Source of the DNA: Bacteroidales bacterium
Lineage (GTDB): Bacteria > Bacteroidota > Bacteroidia > Bacteroidales > UBA932
DNA: 47,949 nt
Assembly: GCA_017502125.1 (NCBI GenBank)
Contig: JAFVVN010000046.1
Location: 1-47,949, forward strand
Direction of reading: 5' to 3'
Shown: in pieces, positions 36,956-45,065 of the stretch
How the letters are laid out: every line of letters begins with the position of its first letter
How positions within the stretch are numbered: the first letter of the stretch is position 1
Notes under the pieces: generated by a model
What the model saw: only the letters and a program-made list of their open reading frames with translations
What the model was told of the DNA's origin: nothing
Database searches by the model: none
Position numbers and translations under genes: made by a program

Positions 36956-37693
36956 ATGAAGAAGATCATTTTCATATTGCCGCTGCTCGCGTGCATGCTC
37001 TCGTGTATGGAGATCGACAATTTCGATGCACCGGATGGAAAAGTCAGTGGCCGTATCATCGACAAGACCACCGGTCTTAACATGATGTTCGACAACAATG
37101 ACACCAAGATCCGCATATGGGAGAGAAGTTACAGTCTCAAGCCGGAGCCACAGGACCTTGCGGTAAAGGCTGACGGTACGTATAAGAATACAAAACTCTT
37201 CCGTGGCACCTACAATATGCTTCCATATAACGGTTCATATTGGCCTTGCGACACAACTTTCTATGTTCCTATAGGAAAGAAGGGAACCGTCCAGGACTTC
37301 TATGTAACCCCATATCTCCAGCTTACAGATTTCAAGTATGAGCTCAATGGACTGGAACTGACCATGTCATGCCGACTTCGCGCCCCTATCACAGAGGGCA
37401 TGCCTCAGGTCCAGGAGGTAAGACCTTTCCTCAACCTGAACCAGCACTGCGGATATGCCAACCATATAGGATACTACTGGTCGGATGATTACAAGGTCCG
37501 TATCATGAAGCCATGGGAAAACATCTGCAACAAGCAGGCTCCAAATTATTCCAAGGATACTTATAGTGTGACTGTGCCTGTCAAGGCTGGATACACATAT
37601 TGGGTCAGACTTGGTGCCAAGGTCAATAATTCCTTTGAAAACTACAACTACACCGAGACCGTAAAGATCGAGGTGCCTGCAGATGCACAATAA
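36956..37693 (+). CDS. DUF3823-type lipoprotein of the Sus operon
   Basis: 245 residues, signal ending CMLSC. The mature start MEIDNFDAPDGKVSGRIID is characteristic of DUF3823 proteins, followed by a transthyretin-like fold (IRIWERSY, LFRGTYNMLPY) and a second beta domain. Genes of this family regularly follow susD and are thought to be surface glycan-binding proteins. 21 bases after susD. Confidence 0.85.
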   Translation: MKKIIFILPLLACMLSCMEIDNFDAPDGKVSGRIIDKTTGLNMMFDNNDTKIRIWERSYSLKPEPQDLAVKADGTYKNTKLFRGTYNMLPYNGSYWPCDTTFYVPIGKKGTVQDFYVTPYLQLTDFKYELNGLELTMSCRLRAPITEGMPQVQEVRPFLNLNQHCGYANHIGYYWSDDYKVRIMKPWENICNKQAPNYSKDTYSVTVPVKAGYTYWVRLGAKVNNSFENYNYTETVKIEVPADAQ

Positions 37694-37738
37694 TTCTTTG
37701 ACTTACAACTATTTGAAACACATTTAATAACATTTTTT

Positions 37739-39235
37739 ATGAAACGCTATTTTGTTTATTTCGCAGCTATTCTTGCTGGAGCAATGCTTGCTTTTGCGTG
37801 CGAGCCTGAAGACCAGCCAGATAACAAGCCTGACACAGGCAATCAGGATGGTACCGTAGCCGTTACTTCTGTAACAGTTAATGTCGAGACTCTTTCTCTG
37901 GAAGTTGGAGGAGTCGCTACCCTTACAGCGACAGTCGCACCGGACAATGCAACAAATAAGGCTGTGGCATGGGCATCTGAAAATCCTGCTATCGCTACCG
38001 TTGACTCTTACGGCCTGGTAACAGCTGTTGCAGAAGGCGCAACAGTGATTACAGCCAAAGCAGGTGAATGCGTGGCTGAGGTCCAGGTGACTGTAACTGT
38101 TCCTGCAGTGGTCGAGTCTTCATTCTCTGACCTTGTAGAGAATTACGAGGAGCTTTCTGAGGGTGTTTATACAGTTGAGCTTCCATTGGCAAAGGGCTAT
38201 TCTTTTGCCGGTGAGTTCGATTTCAGGAATCTCTTTGAAAATCTTCCTGAAGGCGCAATCTTCTCTATTGCTCCAATCACCGATCAGAACTCAGAGGTCG
38301 CTGAATACTATGAAGCTTTGGAAGGAAACCTTGCTTCAGACGGAACATGGGTGAGAAACGAGCGCTTTGCGCATGACCTCAATGTAGGTGACGATAACTC
38401 GGTAAACGGTATCCGCGTACTCGTTCACAATGGTTCAGACCTCATGTCTACCATCAACTTCTATATCGTTGACCCTGTTGTGGGACTTCCTCGCAGCAAT
38501 TTCGATGGCCATGAGTGTCTGCAGATCGATTGGATCGAGAAGCTTAACGCAGTTTATGGTTCCTATAGTGGACTCAATATGGAACTTGGCGGAAGCGCTA
38601 ACTGGCAGAGTTTTGCGCTTAAGCATGGTGCAGACAACGACTTCAACCTTGTTGCACTTCTCAATGATGTAACCAACTTCCAGGATCAGGGTCCTTACTT
38701 TGGTGGGAACGATGATCAGATTCTTTTCAACAACTGGCCTAAGTTCTCTGTAAGCGGAACAAACGGTGAGGAGCTCTTCTATAATGACACCAAGAAAGGT
38801 GTTATCGCACTCACAGAGTACGGAGCTGCTCTTTGCTCTAAATCAAAGGGATTCTTCTTCCAGCAGCAGTGGTCAGTAGCTGTAAACTGCTGCAACTGGC
38901 AGCTGCCTGAGGCAGAGCGTCCAGTACCTGCAGTTGGAGCTATTGCAGAGAACGTTGCAATTAATGGAACAATGGATTTTGTAGGTCCTGAAGCTGCAGA
39001 GGTCTTCAAGGAGGAGGTCGGCATTTATCTTACTGCTGACGGACACATCAAGACAACTGAAAACTATAAGGGTGCTGGAGCACGTATTTCTCCGCAGATG
39101 CAATTCGAGTATGACTACGGTTCAGTATGCGTGAGCCAGAGATATATGTTCATGCTCTTCCTCAACCGTCGCTGGGCAGCAGAAGGAGAAATTGCAGATG
39201 TCGCATATCCATTTACAGATGGCTCAAACGAGTAA
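37739..39235 (+). CDS. Surface lipoprotein: Ig-like (BIG2) domain plus shared unknown domain
   Basis: 498 residues, signal ending LAFAC, then an acidic Asp/Pro linker. Residues about 40-120 are a bacterial Ig-like group 2 domain (SVTVNVETLSLEVGG and PDNATNKAVAWASENPAIA). From about 140 on is the domain seen in the lipoprotein at 15574 (GYSFAGEFDFRNLF near 153; ARISPQMQFEYDYG near 447). Fourth gene of the susCD operon, hence a likely surface glycan-binding protein. No catalytic motif visible. A terminator follows. Confidence 0.8.
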   Translation: MKRYFVYFAAILAGAMLAFACEPEDQPDNKPDTGNQDGTVAVTSVTVNVETLSLEVGGVATLTATVAPDNATNKAVAWASENPAIATVDSYGLVTAVAEGATVITAKAGECVAEVQVTVTVPAVVESSFSDLVENYEELSEGVYTVELPLAKGYSFAGEFDFRNLFENLPEGAIFSIAPITDQNSEVAEYYEALEGNLASDGTWVRNERFAHDLNVGDDNSVNGIRVLVHNGSDLMSTINFYIVDPVVGLPRSNFDGHECLQIDWIEKLNAVYGSYSGLNMELGGSANWQSFALKHGADNDFNLVALLNDVTNFQDQGPYFGGNDDQILFNNWPKFSVSGTNGEELFYNDTKKGVIALTEYGAALCSKSKGFFFQQQWSVAVNCCNWQLPEAERPVPAVGAIAENVAINGTMDFVGPEAAEVFKEEVGIYLTADGHIKTTENYKGAGARISPQMQFEYDYGSVCVSQRYMFMLFLNRRWAAEGEIADVAYPFTDGSNE

Positions 39236-39255
39236 AACTCATTTGATTTACTGAA

Positions 39256-39298
39256 GGAACGGTCGGGCACACCATATTGGCCGACCGTTCTTGTTTTG
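39256..39298 (+). terminator. Rho-independent terminator of the susCD operon
   Basis: GAACGGTCGG (39257-39266) pairs with CCGACCGTTC (39281-39290), followed by TTGTTTTG. Confidence 0.88.
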
Positions 39299-39310
39299 CT
39301 ATAAAAAAAT

Positions 39311-39318
39311 TATATTTG
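39311..39318 (+). promoter_or_regulatory. -7 box for the membrane regulator gene
   Basis: TATATTTG fits TAnnTTTG, with a TTG at 39291-39293 about 17 bases upstream. It lies 30 bases before the ATG, so the regulator has its own promoter. Confidence 0.6.
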
Positions 39319-39348
39319 CAGAATAACTGATATTATACTTGTCTGAAG

Positions 39349-41832
39349 ATGATGTCGAGGCTTTTCCTTATTATATTTCTACTGATTCCAGTGTATCATG
39401 TCTCAGTTGCACAAAATGTGGCTGACTATGGTCTTAGAATCAAGTCAACTCCTTCACTTGAAACAGAAGCTACAAGTCTTGCTCTGGATGGAGGTAGATA
39501 CATAAAACTGAAAAGGAGACCGCTTTCCATTTCCTTCAGTCTGTATAATAGCAATGAACGTCCCTTCGGATGCATACTAAGAATGATTTCTGACGATGGC
39601 TATGCCATTGATGTCATGAATACCGTTGACAACATGGGCATCTACCGACCCCAGATTGTGGTCGGAGGGGAAAGTATCATCATCACCACACAGATTAAAT
39701 GGGATGAATGGGTAAATCTGTCTTTGACATTGGATCCGAAAAGGGAGACAGTTCTGTTAGACTATGACGGAACCCAGGCAGAAATGCACTCCGATGAACT
39801 TAAATCGATTAATCAACTTCGCATTTCATTCGGCAACTGCCAATTTGACGGTTTCAAGGTAAATTCAGTAGCAAGCGTAGGTATAAGGGACATCATTCTA
39901 AAGTCCGGAGGAGAAATCATACGCAACTGGCCACTTCAGAAACATCTGGTCTCATCATCTCTGGATACTGTCTGCAATGCAGAAGCAACTGTAGTGAATC
40001 CTGACTGGATCGCGGATTCTGAAATTTCCCTTACACCGGTATTTTCAAAAGAGTATCCCCATTTTGTCGATGTTGCATATGATGGTATAGAGACCTTCTA
40101 CATCATAAAGCCTGATGGCAACATCACTAAAAAGAGTGCATTGACAGGTAACGAAGAAGAAATCACTCACGTTGGAGGAAAAGTTCCTTCCAACGCACCT
40201 AACCAAGCCAAATGGTGCAATGATACGACACTCCTGTCATATAGTATCTCACAGAACCTTTACGGAGAATTTGACCTGAACAGTCGCCAATGGAGCAATG
40301 TAACGACACCGGATCCAAACACGATATATTGGAACGTCACAAGCTGCTGGGATGCTGACCGGTCATATCTCTATAGTTTCGGAGGATATGGATTCCACCA
40401 TTTCAACAATATTCTTCATATCTTCTCTCCCAACAGCCCCCAAAGTTCAAACTCCGTCACACTTAATAAGATAGCACCTAGATTCTTTGCATCTTCGACT
40501 GTCTTGGACGGAAGTCTTTATATTTTCGGAGGAGAAGGCTCACTATCAGGCAATCAAGGCATTGTAGAAGATCTTTTCTACGACCTTTACAGAGTTGATA
40601 TCGATACTTTTGAAGAAGCCCTTATATGGAAGGCGGATGAGCCAGCCTTCGGCAAGTTTATTCCAGGCGAAAATCTGGTATATGATCAGAAAGAAGACTG
40701 TTTCTATACTACTGCCATTGTAGAAGACGATTTCATTCTGGTAAAGATTGACAAAGATGCTCCAACGATAGAACAGATGTCACTTCCTACCGGTGTACGC
40801 ATAGATGTCAACATGCCGTATTCCAACCTTTACATGAATAATTCAGGCGATACACTTTACGCATTGTTCCTGCAGACTTGCGACACAGGAAGCACAAAAG
40901 TGGATGTAATGAGCATAGATATGCCCATATTGCCTGTAAGATTCGTTCTGCAAGAGCCAATCCCTGATGAAAACAAAGGTACTTCATTACTCATATCGAT
41001 TTTAATCGGAGGTGTCGTGCTATATGGTGGCATATCTTACTTCAAGATAAAGGCAGGTAGAAGAAGAAAGGCTCAGATGAATTTACCTAATACTGAAGAG
41101 TATTACGATTTTTCACGTAACTGTATCTGTCTTCTCGGTGGTTTCAGGGTATATTCCAGAACGGGAGAAGACATAACCTCCAACTTTTCTCAGACTCTCC
41201 GCAAGCTGCTGATTGCATTGATACTATACACGGTAAAATATAAGCAAGGCATACTTGGAGAGAGTCTCAACCAGCTCATATGGAACTACAAGCCCGAAGG
41301 AACCGCAAGTAATAATAGAAATGTATACATAAGCAGGCTGAGAACTGCTCTTGAAGAAATCGATGGAGTAAAGATAAATACCAAGAATAAATTCTTGAGC
41401 ATATCATTCTCAAACCCCTCTATATGTGATTATGTAGAAGCGATGCGTCTGTTTGAGAGCCATGAGACAGATGAAGACGTTAACCGCCTGCTGAGTCTTT
41501 TATTTAAAGGAAAGCCTATTACAAACGCGGATGAAGAATGGATCGAAGCGTTTACAGGAGAATACTCAGCAACAGCTTTGTCATTTTTGAGCACAATGTT
41601 GGATAGCAAAACTATGTCAGACAACATGAATCTGAAAATTGCCGACACTATTGTAGTGTATGATAATCTTAACGAAAAGGCAATGGGGATACGCTGCAAC
41701 ATATACCATGCTACAGGTAACTTAGGAGTTGCCAAGGACATCTATGACACTTTTTGTCGAGACTACAAATCAACAATAGGTGAAGACTACAACATCTCCT
41801 TCAAAAGCATCATTTCATCTCATCAGAATTGA
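39349..41832 (+). CDS. Membrane one-component regulator: LamG-like, kelch-like, TM, SARP/BTAD
   Basis: 827 residues. A signal peptide (LFLIIFLLIPVYHVSVAQ) is followed by a LamG/concanavalin-like beta domain (about 25-210). Next is a kelch-like propeller (about 225-530; YLYSFGGYG and SLYIFGGEG repeats), then one membrane helix at about 544-565 (TSLLISILIGGVVLYGGI). The cytoplasmic part has a winged-helix region (585-685; CLLGGFRVYSRTG, NVYISRLRTALEEIDG) and a BTAD-like helical end (about 688-827; DEEWIEAFTGEYS). This looks like a SARP-type activator tethered to a periplasmic sugar sensor. Its place after the Sus operon suggests it controls the locus. Confidence 0.8.
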   Translation: MMSRLFLIIFLLIPVYHVSVAQNVADYGLRIKSTPSLETEATSLALDGGRYIKLKRRPLSISFSLYNSNERPFGCILRMISDDGYAIDVMNTVDNMGIYRPQIVVGGESIIITTQIKWDEWVNLSLTLDPKRETVLLDYDGTQAEMHSDELKSINQLRISFGNCQFDGFKVNSVASVGIRDIILKSGGEIIRNWPLQKHLVSSSLDTVCNAEATVVNPDWIADSEISLTPVFSKEYPHFVDVAYDGIETFYIIKPDGNITKKSALTGNEEEITHVGGKVPSNAPNQAKWCNDTTLLSYSISQNLYGEFDLNSRQWSNVTTPDPNTIYWNVTSCWDADRSYLYSFGGYGFHHFNNILHIFSPNSPQSSNSVTLNKIAPRFFASSTVLDGSLYIFGGEGSLSGNQGIVEDLFYDLYRVDIDTFEEALIWKADEPAFGKFIPGENLVYDQKEDCFYTTAIVEDDFILVKIDKDAPTIEQMSLPTGVRIDVNMPYSNLYMNNSGDTLYALFLQTCDTGSTKVDVMSIDMPILPVRFVLQEPIPDENKGTSLLISILIGGVVLYGGISYFKIKAGRRRKAQMNLPNTEEYYDFSRNCICLLGGFRVYSRTGEDITSNFSQTLRKLLIALILYTVKYKQGILGESLNQLIWNYKPEGTASNNRNVYISRLRTALEEIDGVKINTKNKFLSISFSNPSICDYVEAMRLFESHETDEDVNRLLSLLFKGKPITNADEEWIEAFTGEYSATALSFLSTMLDSKTMSDNMNLKIADTIVVYDNLNEKAMGIRCNIYHATGNLGVAKDIYDTFCRDYKSTIGEDYNISFKSIISSHQN

Positions 41833-41836
41833 TGGT

Positions 41837-42652
41837 TTATTTAGGTAGATTGAATGTATCGGAGAGTTCCTGCATCTGTTCATCAGACATTCCCTCCGGC
41901 TCAAATCCCATATTCTTTGATGCGATGTAGATAAGGGCAGCCTTGTTGAGTACGTCCACCTGATCGAAGGCCGACATGATGTCTGTATCCACAGCAAACA
42001 CGCCGTGCTTTTCCCACATGACAACATCATAATCATCATCTATCGCCCTGATGGTCGCCTCGGCAAGCTCCACTCCGCTCGGCATGAGGTACGGCACCAT
42101 TCCAAGTCCACGTGGACAGAACGCCTTCGTTTCCGGAATCATGGACCAGAGCAGTTTAGTCGCCACATCCTTCTCCATAAACTTACGGCAATGAGTCATA
42201 GCTACAAGTTCGATCGGATGGGTATGTAGTGACGCACGATATGGAGATCCCTTTGCAAGGAGATAGTTGTGCACGCTCAGGTGGGACGGGAGTTCGCTTG
42301 TGGGCATCACAGGATTGTCAGCTATGATGACATAGCTCGCACAGTCGTCCAGGATGCGGATGATCGATCCGTTTGCCATTGGGTCACGTGCAAGATCACG
42401 CATACGTTTCTGTGTGCCCTTACAGTAAAAATAGCAACCTTTGAGTTCCGGTAGCACAGTACCTATCTGCTTCACTTCGCTGATTGCTGGCATACTGCGG
42501 ATTTCATCATCTATATGCTCTGTAACGTTTACGGTTATGTTACCGCCATTTCTTTCTGCCCAGCCTTTCTCCCAAAGATAGCCGGCAGTCTCCGCAACCT
42601 GCCATACAGCGGCGTACAGGGCAGGGCGGTTATCTAGTATTGATTTTTTCAT
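41837..42652 (-). CDS. rhaD: Rhamnulose-1-phosphate aldolase
   Basis: 271 residues. Cleaves L-rhamnulose-1-phosphate to dihydroxyacetone phosphate and L-lactaldehyde. Class II aldolase motifs: GNITVNVTE, SLHTHPIELVAMTH (zinc His) and WEKHGVFAVD (zinc His). Last gene of the rha operon. It converges on the regulator gene with only 4 bases between the stop codons and no obvious terminator. Lactaldehyde reductase (rhaO/fucO) is not encoded here. Confidence 0.94.
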   Translation of the reverse strand: MKKSILDNRPALYAAVWQVAETAGYLWEKGWAERNGGNITVNVTEHIDDEIRSMPAISEVKQIGTVLPELKGCYFYCKGTQKRMRDLARDPMANGSIIRILDDCASYVIIADNPVMPTSELPSHLSVHNYLLAKGSPYRASLHTHPIELVAMTHCRKFMEKDVATKLLWSMIPETKAFCPRGLGMVPYLMPSGVELAEATIRAIDDDYDVVMWEKHGVFAVDTDIMSAFDQVDVLNKAALIYIASKNMGFEPEGMSDEQMQELSDTFNLPK

Positions 42653-42666
42653 TTTTCATTTTTGCT

Positions 42667-42726
42667 GGACCCCGATCAGGTCGGGGATGATGTGACTTAC
42701 GTCATCCCCGGCTTGACCGGGGATCT
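42667..42726. repeat. Pair of REP-like palindromes in opposite orientation
   Basis: CCCCGA-tcagg-TCGGGG (42670-42686) and CCCCGG-cttga-CCGGGG (42706-42722) are short hairpins. The flanking GGGGATGA and GTCATCCCC make them inverted copies of one element. They fill most of the rhaT-rhaD gap. A third copy lies at 43777-43803. This is BIME-like, and could stabilise or trim the mRNA between genes. Confidence 0.75.
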
Positions 42727-42727
42727 C

Positions 42728-43762
42728 TTATTTCAACAATTCCGGAAGGAACGAGCTGAGGATGAGCACAGCTATTCCTGTCACCAATACTGCAATAGTC
42801 TTCTTCGAGCATCCCTTCCATTCCTTGAGGATGATGCCCCATACATTCGAGAATGTCACATTGAGGGCCATCAGTATGCAGAAGGCAAGGGTATCCATTG
42901 CGCTGCCCGCCTCAAAGAAACTGCGTCCGAGCGAAAGTCCGAAGAACTGGCTGTACCACAACAGGCCGGCCAACGCACAGAACACGATGTTATTCGCCCA
43001 CACCTTGCCGTCCTTGTAGTCTGCAAACGTGCCGTTCTTCCTGTTCTGATAAAGGCAGTATGCCGCATTAGTCAGGAAACCACCTGTCGTGACAAGCAAT
43101 GTGGCCGGAAGGGTGCGGAACATCGGATTGGTAAGTTCACCGAAGTTGATGTCCTTTCCGAACTCCAGACCCACATTGAAGCAGCCGCTCATGAAGCCGG
43201 CCAGCAAGGCGATGGCAAGTCCCTTAGGGAAATTGAAGTCCCTGACAGCATCTTTCTTCTGCTCCTCCGACAGGCTTGCGGACTTCATTCCTCCGGCAAC
43301 TCCGATGATGGCGATGCCTGCAAGCGTCACGACCACTCCGATGATAACGGAAGAAGTCAATGCAGAAAGTGCGTCAAGTCCAGGGAAAAAGAGGTGGAGA
43401 AGTACAGGACCCATGATGGTACCCAGTCCGGCGCATGTTCCGAGAGCTATCGACTGTCCGAGAGCCACTCCAAGATAGCGCATGGACAGGCCGAATGTCA
43501 GTCCGCCCACTCCCCAGAGGACTCCGAAGAACATGGTCAGGAGAGATTCCTTCGGTGCTGCCGTATAAAGTTCAAACAGCCCATGCCCCTGCGGAACCGC
43601 AAGGAAGGCACCGAGAAGCGGAAATATCAGCCAGGCGAATATTCCCTGAATGAGCCAGTAGCTTTCCCAGCTCCACTTCCTTATCTTATTGATCGGGACA
43701 TAGCTGCTGGACTGACAGAAAGCACCGACAGCTATTATCAGAAGCCCTATGATTATATTCAT
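42728..43762 (-). CDS. rhaT: L-rhamnose/proton symporter
   Basis: 344 residues, ten hydrophobic segments, N-terminal IIIGLLIIAVGAFCQSSSYV followed by PINKIRKWSWESYW. This is typical of RhaT of the DMT superfamily. Imports L-rhamnose from the periplasm, where the GH78 rhamnosidase would release it. REP-like elements lie on both sides. Confidence 0.94.
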   Translation of the reverse strand: MNIIIGLLIIAVGAFCQSSSYVPINKIRKWSWESYWLIQGIFAWLIFPLLGAFLAVPQGHGLFELYTAAPKESLLTMFFGVLWGVGGLTFGLSMRYLGVALGQSIALGTCAGLGTIMGPVLLHLFFPGLDALSALTSSVIIGVVVTLAGIAIIGVAGGMKSASLSEEQKKDAVRDFNFPKGLAIALLAGFMSGCFNVGLEFGKDINFGELTNPMFRTLPATLLVTTGGFLTNAAYCLYQNRKNGTFADYKDGKVWANNIVFCALAGLLWYSQFFGLSLGRSFFEAGSAMDTLAFCILMALNVTFSNVWGIILKEWKGCSKKTIAVLVTGIAVLILSSFLPELLK

Positions 43763-43776
43763 GATAATTTGAGTTG

Positions 43777-43803
43777 GGATCCCCGGTCTGACCGGGGATG
43801 ACG
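43777..43803. repeat. REP-like palindrome between rhaA and rhaT
   Basis: ATCCCCGGTC-TG-ACCGGGGAT, preceded by GG and followed by GACG. It has the same core as the elements at 42667-42726 and ends next to the rhaA stop codon. Confidence 0.75.
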
Positions 43804-43804
43804 T

Positions 43805-45058
43805 TTACCTTTTTGATAATACTGATGTTTCGTAGTCCTTGATTGCTGCGATGACACCGTTGCCTACCGGAACGCCATTGCGTACGCAGAACTCGTCGTA
43901 AACTGCATTCCAAGGCATTGTCTTGCCTTCCTCAATGAGCTGGAGCACCTGGAATGTGTCGCCTTCGAGCTCAAGCTTGCTGATAAGGGCGCGAGGTTCA
44001 AGGAGAGCCTTGCACATACACTTCTGCGCTGAACGGGAACCGATTACGTAAGCTCCGATACGGTTGATGGATCCGTCGAAGAAGTCGAGGCCATAGTGTA
44101 CGCGGTCAAGAGCACCAGCGCGCACGATCTCCGAGAAGAGGTCCTGAGTGTTGTCATCCATGATGGTCACATGGTCTGAATCCCAACGTACCGGACGGCT
44201 GACATGAAGCATGAGTTCCGGAACGAACTGGAGAACGGCCGAAACCTTGTCGCCAGGGATTTCTGTAGGATGATAGTGTCCTGTGTCGATGGTAAGCATC
44301 ATGTTGTTCTTTGCAGCATAAGCTGTGTAGAAGTCATGTGAACCCACTGTGAAGCTCTCGAGACCCATACCGAAGACCTTGCCCTCGATGCAGTCCTTCA
44401 TCCAGTCCTTCTTCTCTGCAAAAATTTCGTCAAGAGACTTCTTGAGGGTCTCGCGGTAGAGGTAATGGTTGACAGACACGTCCTTGCATCCGTCATGCAC
44501 CCATACGTTCATGATACATGGATCGTTCTGAGCCTTACCCATTGCGTCAGCTATATCACGGCAGCGCTTTGTGTGCTCTACCCAGAACTTGCGGATGTCC
44601 TCGTTCGGATTGGCAAGGGAGAGGTTTCCGCTCTTGGGATGTGCAAATGAAGTCGAGTTGAAATCGAGAGGCGTCTTATGCTCCTTGCCCCACTCTATCC
44701 AGCTCTGGAAATGCTCGACGGTCACTTCGTCGCGATCCACGACCTTGCCCTGGAAATCTCCATAGATTTCATGAAGATTGAGTCTGTGGCTGCCCGGGAT
44801 GAGGCTCTTCGCCTTGAGAACATCAGCACGAAGTTCGTCGATATTGCGCGCTGCCCCCGGATAATTTCCAGTTACTGCAAGACCACCGTCAAGGGCTCCT
44901 GCCTGAAGTTCGAATCCCTTCACGTCATCTGCCTGCCAGCAGTGCATGCTCAAATGGAAATCCTGAAGCTGTTGAAGCACCTTCTCAGTGTCGATTCCAA
45001 GTTCGGCGTAACGCTCTCTGGCGATCTCATACGCCTGATGGATAAGTGTTTCTTTCAT
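43805..45058 (-). CDS. rhaA: L-rhamnose isomerase
   Basis: 417 residues from the ATG at 45058; an extended frame to 45106 runs into rhaB and is not used. Interconverts L-rhamnose and L-rhamnulose. Metal and substrate motifs: MNVWVHDGCKDV, TIDTGHYHPTEIPGD and VTIMDDNTQDLFSE; N-terminal FHLSMHCWQADDVKGFE. 7 bases after rhaB. Confidence 0.95.
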   Translation of the reverse strand: MKETLIHQAYEIARERYAELGIDTEKVLQQLQDFHLSMHCWQADDVKGFELQAGALDGGLAVTGNYPGAARNIDELRADVLKAKSLIPGSHRLNLHEIYGDFQGKVVDRDEVTVEHFQSWIEWGKEHKTPLDFNSTSFAHPKSGNLSLANPNEDIRKFWVEHTKRCRDIADAMGKAQNDPCIMNVWVHDGCKDVSVNHYLYRETLKKSLDEIFAEKKDWMKDCIEGKVFGMGLESFTVGSHDFYTAYAAKNNMMLTIDTGHYHPTEIPGDKVSAVLQFVPELMLHVSRPVRWDSDHVTIMDDNTQDLFSEIVRAGALDRVHYGLDFFDGSINRIGAYVIGSRSAQKCMCKALLEPRALISKLELEGDTFQVLQLIEEGKTMPWNAVYDEFCVRNGVPVGNGVIAAIKDYETSVLSKR

Positions 45059-45065
45059 CGTATGG

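Noticed and set aside
42662-43801. 379-codon plus-strand frame opposite rhaT
   Set aside because: rhaT on the minus strand is clearly real; the antisense product is a low-complexity Arg/His/Glu-rich chain crossing the REP-like elements.
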